Source: UBA4742 sp037138595
GTDB taxonomy: Bacteria; Actinomycetota; Acidimicrobiia; Acidimicrobiales; Acidimicrobilacustridaceae
Assembly: GCA_037138595.1 (NCBI GenBank)
Contig: JBAXIB010000005.1
Coordinates: 1 to 64,000 of the forward strand
Direction of reading: 5' to 3'
DNA length: 64,000 nucleotides
Shown: one piece after another, positions 54,227-63,217 of the stretch
Layout: every line of letters starts with the position of its first letter
How positions within the stretch are numbered: the stretch's first letter is position 1
Translations under genes and position numbers: made by a program
The notes under the pieces: model-generated
Databases searched by the model: none
Told to the model about the DNA's origin: nothing
The model's input: the letters and a program-made list of their open reading frames with translations, nothing else

Positions 54227-54303
54227 ACCATGGTTGGGCGAGTCGCCAGCGTTCCTTCGACCCGAACGCCAATCTGTTTGCGTCGAACCAACCGGAGTAA
54301 CCA

Positions 54304-55140
54304 ATGGCCACCTCTGCCCTCACCACGCTCATCGATAACTTGGTGTTCCCTGAATGTCCCCGATGGCACGACGGGCGGTTGTGGTTTTCCGACATGCATG
54401 ATCGGAAAGTCTGGGCTTCGACCGAACACGGCCAAGCCGAGGTCATTGTCACGATGGACGACATGCCAGGCGGCATCGGCTGGTTACCCGATGGCCGCCT
54501 GCTCGTTGTGTCGATGATTGAGCGAAAGCTCATGCGACTCGATAACGACGAACTCGTTGAAGTCGCCGACCTTTCGTCGATGGCACCGTTCCACTGCAAT
54601 GACATGGTCGTCGACGCAAGCGGTCGCGCCTATATCGGCAACTACGGCTTTGACCTCGATGGAGGCGCTGCTGTCGAAACAACAACATTGGTCTGTGTCG
54701 AACCTGATGGGGACGCGTGGGTAGTCGTCGAAGGACTCATGTTCCCAAATGGAGCGGTCATCACTGACGACAACAGAACCCTGATCGTGGCCGAATCATT
54801 CGGACAACGCCTCTCGGCCTACACGATTGCGCCCGATGGATCACTCGCTGACAGTCGAGTCTGGGCTGACTTGCGGCCGAATGTCCCTGACGGAATTTGC
54901 ATCGACAGCAGCGGCGCCCTTTGGGTAGCTGATCCAATCAATTGCGGTGTCATGCGCATTTCGGAACCAACTGGCACCCTCGAGTGGATCGATACCGGGC
55001 GCAGCTCCTATGCCTGCGCGCTTGGCGGCAGTGACGGACACACACTGTTCATCTGTACGGCGGATTCGGCCGACCTCGCCGAGACCACTGAAGCTCGAAC
55101 TGGGCGAATCGAAACCATTCGCGTCAACGTGCCGGCATAG
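54304..55140 (+). CDS. SMP-30/gluconolactonase-like hydrolase
   Basis: A 278-residue six-bladed propeller. The metal ligands of the SMP-30 family appear in FPECPRWHDG (Glu, about 16), GLMFPNGAV (Asn, about 146) and NVPDGICID (Asp, about 198). It probably hydrolyses a lactone in the cytoplasm; the natural substrate is unknown. It lies 77 nt after ddl and may be read through from it, but no functional link is evident. Confidence 0.9.
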   Translation: MATSALTTLIDNLVFPECPRWHDGRLWFSDMHDRKVWASTEHGQAEVIVTMDDMPGGIGWLPDGRLLVVSMIERKLMRLDNDELVEVADLSSMAPFHCNDMVVDASGRAYIGNYGFDLDGGAAVETTTLVCVEPDGDAWVVVEGLMFPNGAVITDDNRTLIVAESFGQRLSAYTIAPDGSLADSRVWADLRPNVPDGICIDSSGALWVADPINCGVMRISEPTGTLEWIDTGRSSYACALGGSDGHTLFICTADSADLAETTEARTGRIETIRVNVPA

Positions 55141-55169
55141 CGATCTACGCCGCACTTCACCACGTCAAC

Positions 55170-56222
55170 TCAGGCGAGGTCTGGAGTCGGTTCCGGGAAC
55201 CGTATATAACTTTCGATCAGCAAAAGTCCCAGTTCGTGCTCGGTCAGTTCATCTACGGTGAGCAGTTCGCGACGGCGCAGGTCGGCAACCAACTCGGTCA
55301 AAATAATGTCGAGGGTCAGGTCATCAGCATGGGTGCGCCACGCGTCGCGTTCCGCGTCATCGGCAAAGCAATACGCCTTCCAAGAAACCGAAAAGCGAAT
55401 GTCGTGCCACTGGAAAACTTCGAGGGTCTCGTCGCTGCCCCGTTCGGTCCGCAACACCCATTTTGTTCCGTCAAAGTCAAGGACATTGCCAGGCCGAACC
55501 GGGAACGGCTGGGTGTCGATCGCACCGACGCGATCGACTCCGTGGAATACCGAGTCGGCATCGAGCACGATGGCGAGGTTGTGTTGCTTCGAAAGCACCG
55601 AAGCTGAACCGGCCGGTCCATCGGGCCAATAGGCAAGTTCCCCGCCTTGGGCAATCCCGGTCGAATCATCCGCGAAATAGGCCAGGCCCGTCGCGATATG
55701 GATGCGCCAGCGATCAAAGAGGCCCGAGTGGTGCATCACTACCATGAGCCACTGCGGAAACAACTTGCGATTCGCGCCGCGGAATTCCGGCACGTCGGTA
55801 TGCACCGCCAGTTCCTGGCCAGGCAACAAGATATTTGCATAGGCAATTTTCGGTTCGATTACCGGTCGATCGAAGAGTCGGCGAGCTGCATCGATAAGTG
55901 CCTCGTGATGTAAAAAACCTTCAATGCCGGGCGCAAAAATATCGTCGCCGTAGGCATAGCTCTCGCGTAGATAGTTGGTTCGAAGCGCGAGTGTCGATGC
56001 CGGTTCGTCTCGACCGAATCGACCTCCACTGCGGACGTAGTGTGCGGCCGCGTCGAAGCGTTGCGAGAGTTCAGGCGCAAACTCGGCATCGCTCGTCTCA
56101 GTCACATACAGGCGATATGAGGGGAACGATTCGCATAACTGAACCATCGCGTCAGCGTCAGCGATCGCCATCAGCGGATCCAACACAATTGCTGGTGCGG
56201 TCATCGGATAAGTCTGCCGCAT
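55170..56222 (-). CDS. 2-oxoglutarate/Fe(II)-type oxygenase-like protein
   Basis: A 350-residue protein whose middle part fits a jelly-roll oxygenase: an H-x-D pair in VHTDVPEF (about residues 138-140), a distal His in DSVFHGVDRV (about 221) and an Arg in DIRFSVSWKAY that could bind 2-oxoglutarate. The C-terminal 60 residues are helical and Leu/Glu-rich. The substrate is unknown. An ATG six codons later (56204) is an equally good start. It lies 19 nt after the TetR gene on the same strand, so TetR may also control it. Confidence 0.65.
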   Translation of the reverse strand: MRQTYPMTAPAIVLDPLMAIADADAMVQLCESFPSYRLYVTETSDAEFAPELSQRFDAAAHYVRSGGRFGRDEPASTLALRTNYLRESYAYGDDIFAPGIEGFLHHEALIDAARRLFDRPVIEPKIAYANILLPGQELAVHTDVPEFRGANRKLFPQWLMVVMHHSGLFDRWRIHIATGLAYFADDSTGIAQGGELAYWPDGPAGSASVLSKQHNLAIVLDADSVFHGVDRVGAIDTQPFPVRPGNVLDFDGTKWVLRTERGSDETLEVFQWHDIRFSVSWKAYCFADDAERDAWRTHADDLTLDIILTELVADLRRRELLTVDELTEHELGLLLIESYIRFPEPTPDLA

Positions 56223-56241
56223 GTGGGCTTACAAATTCACG

Positions 56242-56841
56242 TCAACGCGTTCCATTGTCATCAGCCACTAGAGCGGAACGTAAAAAGCGCAGCAACTCAC
56301 GACGACGGATCACCATTGAGCGAAGTGTTGGCTCGATCCCGACCGCCCGCAACACCTCAACCTCGGTCGCCACACCCAGCACAGTCGAATACGTCGACAA
56401 CAAGACGAGGCGTGCATCGGTTGTTCGCATGTGACCGGCGGCCATTTCCGCTTCAAGGAACTCGCGGGCCCGGGTCACGAGCGGATCAAGGTTGTCGCTC
56501 AAACGGGTCGATGCTGGCGCTCCCAAACGACTGACCTCGCGGAGTAATCCGAGTAGCTCTGGCCGCCGCAATGCCAGGCGAAAAACTGAGCGAATGATCG
56601 CTTCAACTCGATCCCATCCAGGACCCGACTTGGCTAATGCCCCTTCGAGACTCGATGCCAGTTCGGCCGAACTGGCATCGATGACCGCATCGAGCAACTC
56701 AGCTTTCGACGGGTAATAGTACAAAATGGTTTGTTTTCGGATTCCGAGTTCGCCCGCCAATTGATCCAGTGAAGTGGCGTCGTACCCTGCTCCGCCAAAA
56801 GACGAAAGCGCTGCTTCGAGGACACGCTCACGAGTCGTCAT
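56242..56841 (-). CDS. TetR-family transcriptional regulator
   Basis: A 199-residue regulator. The N-terminal HTH reads RERVLEAALSSFGGAGYDATSLDQLAGELGI followed by KQTILYYYPSKAELL (shown in parts), the standard TetR fold; the C-terminal domain is helical and likely binds a small ligand such as an acyl-CoA. One CTACC-N4-GGTAG palindrome lies directly before its start codon and a matching one lies before the divergent reductase gene, which points to autoregulation and control of the lipid operon. Confidence 0.93.
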   Translation of the reverse strand: MTTRERVLEAALSSFGGAGYDATSLDQLAGELGIRKQTILYYYPSKAELLDAVIDASSAELASSLEGALAKSGPGWDRVEAIIRSVFRLALRRPELLGLLREVSRLGAPASTRLSDNLDPLVTRAREFLEAEMAAGHMRTTDARLVLLSTYSTVLGVATEVEVLRAVGIEPTLRSMVIRRRELLRFLRSALVADDNGTR

Positions 56842-56855
56842 CTACCGAATGGTAG
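56842..56855. promoter_or_regulatory. Putative TetR operator O1
   Basis: CTACCGAATGGTAG has perfect 5-bp arms (CTACC/GGTAG) around GAAT. It directly abuts the TetR start codon, so binding would block transcription or initiation of the regulator itself. Confidence 0.65.
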
Positions 56856-56931
56856 AACAGCAGAGCGTTGGCTGCTCGGACCCTAAAACCATTGCGGCAC
56901 TAGGGTTTTAAGGTGATCATCGCCTTCGCCC

Positions 56932-56945
56932 CTACCATATGGTAG
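56932..56945. promoter_or_regulatory. Putative TetR operator O2
   Basis: CTACCATATGGTAG is a perfect 14-bp palindrome sharing both arms with O1. It ends 10 nt before the GTG of the reductase-HAD gene. Between O1 and O2 lies another pair, TAAAACC and GGTTTTA (56884-56890 and 56904-56910), which could be a second regulator site. Confidence 0.75.
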
Positions 56946-56955
56946 ACACTCTTAC

Positions 56956-59319
56956 GTGATCCGTGACGCCCTTGCCGGCAAGCGCCTGTTCATAACCGGT
57001 TCAACCGGATTTCTCGGCACCGCGCTCCTCGAGCGATTGCTGCGCAATGTGCCCGATTGCGAAATCGTGGTTCTTGTCCGTCCCGGGAAGCGTTCGACCG
57101 TTGAACAACGCGTCGCCCGCGAGATCTTTAAAAATGACGCGTTTGACCGGTTGCGCGCCGAATGCGGCGCACCCGACAGTGTTGAGTCATTCGATGAGAT
57201 GACCAAGCGTCGAGTGCTTGCGGTCGGTGGCGATGTCAGCACCGACGGTCTTGGCCTCGACGACGCTGGACGTCAGACCTTGGCAACATGCGACATCGTG
57301 ATCCACTCGGCGGCCACGGTCTCGTTTGATTCGCCACTCGACAGCGCGGTTGAAGTGAACTTACTCGGTCCAACTCGAATCGCTGCGACCCTGAACGAAC
57401 TTCAGGTCACGCCACACCTTGTTGCTGTATCGACTTGTTACGTCGCTGGCAATCGTCGCGGTTCGGCCCCGGAGATCATGGTTACTGATGATCCATTTTC
57501 GGTTGACATTGACTGGAGGCGGGAAGTCGAAGGCGCTCGACGAATGCGCAGCGACTACGAAGCGCAAAGTCGTACCCCGGCCAAACTCGGCGAGTTCCGC
57601 GCCGCTGCTCGAGCCGAACTCGGCGCTCCAGGAACACCAGCGTTGGCCGCGAAGACCGAACAATTTCGCACCCGTTGGGTTAGCGATCGGCTCGTCGAAG
57701 CCGGCATTGCTCGCGCGAACTCGCTCGGCTGGCCCGATGCCTACGCCTATACCAAAGCGTTGGGTGAGCGCGCGTTGCTCGAAACACATGGCAACGTGCC
57801 GATCAGCATTGTTCGTCCGTCCATCATCGAATCGGCGCTGGCCGAACCGCGACCGGGTTGGATCCGCGGTTTCCGAATGGCTGAGCCGGTCATCATCTCC
57901 TATGCCCGCGGACTGCTCAAGGAGTTCCCCGGCGTACCCGAAGGCATCGTCGACGTGATCCCTGTCGACCTCGTCGTTGCCGCCCTCATTGCGGTGGCGG
58001 CCAAAGGCCCCGACACCGATCCAACAACGGGTGAGCAGGTTCCCGAAGTCATTCAGGTGGCGTCCGGTTCGGAAAATCCCCTCCGTTACCGCCGCATGGT
58101 TCGACTCACGAGCGCGTGGTTCAAAGAGCACCCGCTTTATGACAACGATGGGCAGCCGATCGTTGTGCCCGAATGGTCGTTCCCCGGTCGCAGTCGAGTG
58201 CAAACCCAACTCAAACGCGCGAAATTGGGCCTCGACCGAGCCGAAAAGGTGCTCAGCGTGCTCCCCCTTCGCGGGCGCCAAGCCCAATTGAGCGCAACCG
58301 TCGAAGAACGCCGCGAAGAGCTTGACCGGGCCCTCGCGTATGTTGAACTTTACGGCGCCTACGCGGAATGCGAAGCGGTCTATGGCCTCGACCGACTGCT
58401 CGCACTGTGGGATCGCCAAACTGAATCCGATCAAACCGACTTCTGTTTTGACCCCCGGGTCATCGACTGGACCCACTACGTCACCGAGATTCACCTTCCG
58501 TCGGTAGTCGAACACGGCCGAGTGAAATCCACACCGGGTGCACGCACCGGGCCGTCACGCCACGATCGCCTTCGGGCACAGGTACTCGCTCCCGAACGAC
58601 AACTCGCGGCGTTCGATCTCGAAAACACGTTGATCGCATCGAACGTCGTTGCTTCCTACTCCTGGCTCGCCACGCGTCGACTTTCGCCGCGTGATCGCAT
58701 GCGGTTTATTGCGCAAACAATTGCCGAAGGTCCCGCGCTGCTCGCCCTTGATCGCAAAGATCGCAGCGACTTTCTTCGAATGTTCTATCGCCGCTACGAC
58801 GGCGCGCCTCTTGATCAGATCCGTGAGGATTCCGCCGAGATGTTCAGCGAAATGATTCTTGCAAAATCCTTTCCGGCAGCGATCCGCCGAGTTCGCGAAC
58901 ACCGCCGCCTCGGCCATCGAACAGTGCTGATCACTGGCGCATTGGATTTCGTCATTGAGCCATTACGCCCGCTTTTTGATGACATCGTGTGTCCACAACT
59001 TGGGGTGAATCCGTCAACGAGCCGACACGGACCTACCTATAACGGCGAACTCGCAAACGTGCCGCCAACCGGTGAAACTCGCGCCCAGGCATTAATGGAT
59101 TTCGCGTTGGCGAACAACCTTGACCTGCGCGAGTCGGTCGCTTATGCCGACTCAACCAGCGATCTACCCATGCTCGAAGCCGTCGGGTTCCCGGTTGCCG
59201 TCAACCCTGAAACCCGCCTTGCTGCGCTCGCCCGCAAGCGGGGATGGCTCGTCGAACAGTGGGAGAAATCGCCCGGTTCACCGCGCGTGTTGCTTCCCAT
59301 TGGAGCGCCGCGCCGATGA
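56956..59319 (+). CDS. Fatty-acyl-CoA reductase-like SDR fused to HAD-IB domain
   Basis: A 787-residue fusion. The N-terminal half (about 1-400) is an extended SDR of the fatty acyl-CoA reductase (male-sterility) type: TGSTGFLG at 14-21, STCYVAG, and the catalytic pair Tyr263/Lys267 (YAYTK). It likely reduces an acyl-CoA to aldehyde or alcohol with NADPH. The C-terminal domain (about 545-787) is a HAD-IB phosphatase-like fold with Asp554 in DLENT, where the usual second Asp is Glu556, and motif IV Asp732/Asp736 (DSTSD). The HAD part may dephosphorylate a lipid or be altered in activity. It starts with GTG and overlaps the next gene by 4 nt. Confidence 0.88.
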   Translation: MIRDALAGKRLFITGSTGFLGTALLERLLRNVPDCEIVVLVRPGKRSTVEQRVAREIFKNDAFDRLRAECGAPDSVESFDEMTKRRVLAVGGDVSTDGLGLDDAGRQTLATCDIVIHSAATVSFDSPLDSAVEVNLLGPTRIAATLNELQVTPHLVAVSTCYVAGNRRGSAPEIMVTDDPFSVDIDWRREVEGARRMRSDYEAQSRTPAKLGEFRAAARAELGAPGTPALAAKTEQFRTRWVSDRLVEAGIARANSLGWPDAYAYTKALGERALLETHGNVPISIVRPSIIESALAEPRPGWIRGFRMAEPVIISYARGLLKEFPGVPEGIVDVIPVDLVVAALIAVAAKGPDTDPTTGEQVPEVIQVASGSENPLRYRRMVRLTSAWFKEHPLYDNDGQPIVVPEWSFPGRSRVQTQLKRAKLGLDRAEKVLSVLPLRGRQAQLSATVEERREELDRALAYVELYGAYAECEAVYGLDRLLALWDRQTESDQTDFCFDPRVIDWTHYVTEIHLPSVVEHGRVKSTPGARTGPSRHDRLRAQVLAPERQLAAFDLENTLIASNVVASYSWLATRRLSPRDRMRFIAQTIAEGPALLALDRKDRSDFLRMFYRRYDGAPLDQIREDSAEMFSEMILAKSFPAAIRRVREHRRLGHRTVLITGALDFVIEPLRPLFDDIVCPQLGVNPSTSRHGPTYNGELANVPPTGETRAQALMDFALANNLDLRESVAYADSTSDLPMLEAVGFPVAVNPETRLAALARKRGWLVEQWEKSPGSPRVLLPIGAPRR

Positions 59320-60536
59320 AGTCACTGCGATTCGACCGCGATATTCCTCGCTATGGGGCTGCGAAGCTTGCGGCACGCGCAGTTCCGGGCGCGGGCGCTC
59401 GGGTCGGTCCACTCAAACTGGTCGACGCGGACCCGATCATGTTGCCAGGACCCGATTGGGTTCGCATCCGACCACGCTTAGCTGGCATCTGCGGCAGTGA
59501 TCTTGCGACAATCGATGCCCGATCGTCCCGCTATTTCGAACCGATTGTTTCGTTCCCGTTTATTCCGGGACATGAAGTCGTAGCTGACCGAGTCGGGACC
59601 GACGGCCGCGACCGAGTCATTCTTGAACCCGTCCTTGGCTGTGTCACTCGTAACATTGATCCGATTTGTGTCGCGTGTTCACGAGGTGACCTCGGCAATT
59701 GCGAACGAATCGCGTTCGGCGACCTATCGCCGGGTTTGCAAAGCGGATTCTGCTGCGACACCGGCGGAGGATGGTCGACCGAAATGGTCGCTCACCCAAG
59801 CCAACTTCACTCGGTACCTGCCGAGATGAGCGATGAAGCAGCGGTGATCGTCGAACCCACCGCATGCGCGATTCATGGTGCGTTAGCAGCTCAGGTTCAG
59901 CCCGCCGACACCGTGGTGGTGATCGGCAGCGGCACGCTTGGATTATTGACCATCGCCGCGTTGCGGCGTTTTGCACCCACTGCCACCATCGTGTCGATCG
60001 CGAAACATCCAGTGCAACGGGAACTCGCTCTTAGCCTCGGCGCATCCATAGTTGTAGAACCGGCCGAGATCAAACGTGCCGTGCGTCGAGCAACTGGTTC
60101 GCTCGCTCTCGGGTCCGGGGACATCGTGCGCCTCACCGGCGGAGCCGACGTCGTCGTCGATTGCGTGGGAAGCCAAGACAGTTTGTCCAACGCGCTCGAA
60201 ATCGTCCGCCCCAAGGGACGCATCACGATGGTCGGGATGCCGGGTCACGTGCATCTGGACCTCACCGGTTTGTGGCAGCGCGAGATAACCCTTGCCGGCG
60301 CCTATGCCTACGGAACCGAAGTCGTGCCATCTGCGAGCAAGGCAAAAGCGGCGAGTCGTCGAACCTTCGATTTAGCATTCGAATTAGTACTCGCATGCGA
60401 CCTCGGACGATTGGTCAGCGCGACCTATCCCCTACATCGGGTCAACGACGCCATCGTTCATGCCTCGAACGCCGGATCACGCGGCGCGGTGAAGATCGCA
60501 TTTGACCTGCGCGCGGAAAAAGAACGCAACCGATGA
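59316..60536 (+). CDS. Zinc-dependent alcohol dehydrogenase (MDR family)
   Basis: A 406-residue medium-chain dehydrogenase. The catalytic zinc ligands are in CGSD (about 52-55) and GHEV (about 78), and a structural-zinc-like cysteine set lies in the segment ICVACSRGDLGNC. The Rossmann core has VVIGSGTLGLLTIAAL (G-x-G-x-x-G). It could interconvert fatty aldehyde and alcohol produced by the preceding reductase, or act on another alcohol. Its ATG overlaps the reductase-HAD stop (ATGA), so translation is coupled. Confidence 0.9.
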   Translation: MKSLRFDRDIPRYGAAKLAARAVPGAGARVGPLKLVDADPIMLPGPDWVRIRPRLAGICGSDLATIDARSSRYFEPIVSFPFIPGHEVVADRVGTDGRDRVILEPVLGCVTRNIDPICVACSRGDLGNCERIAFGDLSPGLQSGFCCDTGGGWSTEMVAHPSQLHSVPAEMSDEAAVIVEPTACAIHGALAAQVQPADTVVVIGSGTLGLLTIAALRRFAPTATIVSIAKHPVQRELALSLGASIVVEPAEIKRAVRRATGSLALGSGDIVRLTGGADVVVDCVGSQDSLSNALEIVRPKGRITMVGMPGHVHLDLTGLWQREITLAGAYAYGTEVVPSASKAKAASRRTFDLAFELVLACDLGRLVSATYPLHRVNDAIVHASNAGSRGAVKIAFDLRAEKERNR

Positions 60537-60572
60537 CACTCGCAACCACCTACCTCCGAGAGGTTTCGACCC

Positions 60573-62168
60573 GTGCCTAGACCAGGATTCGTCCTCGATG
60601 TTGATCGCTCCACTCCGCCGATCCTTTTCCATCACGGCGATAGTTTCAAGCTCGAACGACTCCCACCGGGTCGGTCGCGAATCATCTATCCCGGCGAGCC
60701 GATCGACTCGCTCGAAGATATCGACGGTGCCATCTATGACGCACTGTTACAGCCGCAGGGCGATAGTGAACCGCTTCCCGCGCTTTTGTTTCCCGGAATG
60801 AAACTCACCATTGCATTCGATGATATTTCGCTGCCATTGCCGCCGATGCGTCGCCCCGACATTCGCCAACGCGTCATCGAGCAGGTGCTAGATCTCGCTG
60901 CCGCGGCCGGAGTTGACGATGTCGAACTCATCGCCGCCTTGGCACTGCATCGACGCATGACCGAAGACGAACTGCGTCACGCCGTTGGAGACCGCGTGTA
61001 CGACGCCTTCGCACCTCAAGGACTGCTGTACAACCACGACGCAGAAGACCCTGACAATTTGACCGTTGTCGGAACCACCGATCACGGCGAGGTAGTCGAG
61101 ATCAACAAACGCGCCGCCGAAAGCGACCTGCTCGTCTACGTCAATATCAATATCGTTTCGATGGATGGCGGCTGGAAAAGCACCGCTACAGGTCTGTCGA
61201 GTTACACCAGCATCAAACACCATCACAACGTCAAGACGATGCAACACAGCAAGTCATTCATGGACCGCCCGAACTCGGAACTCCACACGTCCAACTGGCG
61301 AATGGGCAAAGTCCTCAAAGATTCTGGAATCAACATTTTTCAGATCGAAACGACGATCAACAACAACGTGTTCGGAACGACTGGCCCACTGAGCGTGTTG
61401 CAAAAACGTGAATGGGAATGGACGACGCGAGATCGCATCACATTCATGGGCATGAAGGCCGGACTTGATCGGATGTCCCCCCGAACACGGCGCTCAGCGT
61501 TTCAAAGTTGGAAGGCCCCGCACCAATTGACTTCGGTGCAGGCTGGCGAAGTGGAAGCAGTTCATGAAATCACTACTGCCAACGTCTTGAAACAGCACCT
61601 CGTTCCAGTCGAAGGTCAAACCGACATCATCACGATGGGGCTTCCCTATATCTCGCCTTACAACGTCAACTCCATCATGAATCCCATCTTGGTGATGTGT
61701 CTCGGCCTTGGTTACTTCTTCAACTTGTACCGAGGAAAACCGCCAGTTCGTCAAGGTGGCGTGCTCATCATGAGTCATCCGACACCGTGGGAATTCCACC
61801 CCGTTCACCATCCGAGCTATATCGATTTCTTTGAGCAGGTCTTGGCCGACACCACCGACCCAGTCGAGATCGAAGCCAAGTACGAGACCCAATTCGCGGA
61901 GGACGAGTGGTATCGCCATCTCTATCGCACGTCCTACGCCTATCACGGCGTTCATCCGTTTTACATGTGGTACTGGGGTGCCCATGCGCTGCAACATCTT
62001 GGCCAGGTCATCATCGTGGGCGGCGATGTCCGTGCGGTTCGGCGACTCGGTTTCAAGCCCGCCTCCACGCTCCAAGACGCACTTGAGATGGCATCGGACA
62101 CGGTTGGTCCAGCCGGGACGATCACCCATCTACACAACCCGCCGGTTCTCATGGCGGATGTGACGTGA
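60573..62168 (+). CDS. LarA/DUF2088 N-terminal-domain protein
   Basis: A 531-residue protein. The segment FDDISLPLPPM, followed by RQRVIEQVLDLAAAAGVDDVEL and ALALHRRMTEDELRHAVG, matches the N-terminal domain of lactate racemase LarA (DUF2088), where an R-x-x-V-x-x-x-L helix and a following His/Arg motif bind substrate. A KHHHNVKTMQHSK cluster near residue 216 may bind metal or the nickel-pincer cofactor, but I cannot align it with certainty. It is longer than LarA (about 425 residues). It starts with GTG, 36 nt after the dehydrogenase. Confidence 0.75.
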   Translation: MPRPGFVLDVDRSTPPILFHHGDSFKLERLPPGRSRIIYPGEPIDSLEDIDGAIYDALLQPQGDSEPLPALLFPGMKLTIAFDDISLPLPPMRRPDIRQRVIEQVLDLAAAAGVDDVELIAALALHRRMTEDELRHAVGDRVYDAFAPQGLLYNHDAEDPDNLTVVGTTDHGEVVEINKRAAESDLLVYVNINIVSMDGGWKSTATGLSSYTSIKHHHNVKTMQHSKSFMDRPNSELHTSNWRMGKVLKDSGINIFQIETTINNNVFGTTGPLSVLQKREWEWTTRDRITFMGMKAGLDRMSPRTRRSAFQSWKAPHQLTSVQAGEVEAVHEITTANVLKQHLVPVEGQTDIITMGLPYISPYNVNSIMNPILVMCLGLGYFFNLYRGKPPVRQGGVLIMSHPTPWEFHPVHHPSYIDFFEQVLADTTDPVEIEAKYETQFAEDEWYRHLYRTSYAYHGVHPFYMWYWGAHALQHLGQVIIVGGDVRAVRRLGFKPASTLQDALEMASDTVGPAGTITHLHNPPVLMADVT

Positions 62169-63193
62169 CCGAGCGGTCCACGAACTGGACGTCCAACCGA
62201 CGGCGATCGGGCATCCCGGCCGCGAGCGCGTTCGAGTTGGTCCGGCGAATTCCGGTGAATCGCTCGACCGTTTCGAACCAGATGCGAGGGGCAACCGCCG
62301 CGACAATGCGTCGGGTGCCATTCCCGCTTCGCCCGCCCACCACACCCCAAGGTGTCGAACTTCCGAAGATTCCCGGCAAACTCGGTGCCGATTACGACAC
62401 TGCTTGGGCCCGCCGCTACCCGGCGCGGTTCGCACGAGTGTTGATGGTCGAGGGCGTGGTCAAGCCAATGATGCGGGTACTTGCGTCGCCAACCATTCGA
62501 GGTCTCGACCAACTCCACGATCTCGACGGAGCCGCCGTCTTCGCCGCCAACCACCACAGCCATCTCGATACGCCACTCATGTTGTCGGCGATTCCCGATC
62601 CGTGGCGGCATCACATGATTGTCGGCGCGGCGGCCGATTATTTCTTCGGCAACAAACTGACTGCACCGCTTTCGGCGTTGGTCATCGGGGCGATCCCCAT
62701 TGAGCGAACCAAGATCGGCCGAAAGTCTGCCGACCAAGCGGCATCGCTCATCGATGACGGTTGGTCCATGCTGATCTTTCCCGAAGGTGGACGAAGCCCC
62801 GATGGGTGGGGACAGCCATTTCGCGGGGGCGCCGCATACCTCTCATTGCGCTGCGAAGTCCCCGTGATCCCCGTGCACGTCGAGGGAACCAGTCGCATTT
62901 TGCGCAAGGGCCACTCGGTGCCATCGCCGTCGCCGACCACCATCACCTTTGGTCGACCAATGACTGCCGATGCGGGTGAAGATTCACGAAAGTTCGCAGT
63001 CAGAATCGAAGCCGCAGTCGCGGCACTCGCTGATGAAGAAGCAACCGATTGGTGGCAAGCCCGAAGGCGAGCCCATGGGGCGACGACACCTTCGCTTCAA
63101 GGCCCCGAACTTGGCGCATGGCGACGCACGTGGTCGCTTGGTGAACGCGGCCCGAAGCGGCGACGCCCTGCTCGATGGCCCGACCTCGGCTAA
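62165..63193 (+). CDS. PlsC-like 1-acylglycerol-phosphate acyltransferase
   Basis: A 342-residue acyltransferase. The catalytic H-x4-D motif is NHHSHLDT (His130, Asp135), and the second motif FPEGGRS (about 207-213) binds the glycerol phosphate-type acceptor. The N-terminal 90 residues are basic and may associate with the membrane. It probably acylates a lipid intermediate made by the operon. It starts with GTG overlapping the LarA-like stop (GTGA). Confidence 0.9.
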   Translation: MTERSTNWTSNRRRSGIPAASAFELVRRIPVNRSTVSNQMRGATAATMRRVPFPLRPPTTPQGVELPKIPGKLGADYDTAWARRYPARFARVLMVEGVVKPMMRVLASPTIRGLDQLHDLDGAAVFAANHHSHLDTPLMLSAIPDPWRHHMIVGAAADYFFGNKLTAPLSALVIGAIPIERTKIGRKSADQAASLIDDGWSMLIFPEGGRSPDGWGQPFRGGAAYLSLRCEVPVIPVHVEGTSRILRKGHSVPSPSPTTITFGRPMTADAGEDSRKFAVRIEAAVAALADEEATDWWQARRRAHGATTPSLQGPELGAWRRTWSLGERGPKRRRPARWPDLG

Positions 63194-63195
63194 CA

Positions 63196-63212
63196 ACCGC
63201 GTACGTAGCGGT
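63196..63212. terminator. Weak hairpin between convergent genes
   Basis: ACCGC and GCGGT form a 5-bp stem with loop GTACGTA, starting 2 nt after the PlsC stop and ending 5 nt before the convergent gene. No T tract follows, so this is only a possible terminator. Confidence 0.3.
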
Positions 63213-63217
63213 GATTG

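Noticed and set aside
57361..58515. A 384-codon minus-strand frame inside the acyl-reductase fusion gene.
   Set aside because: The plus strand encodes conserved reductase motifs throughout; the opposite frame has no recognisable motifs.
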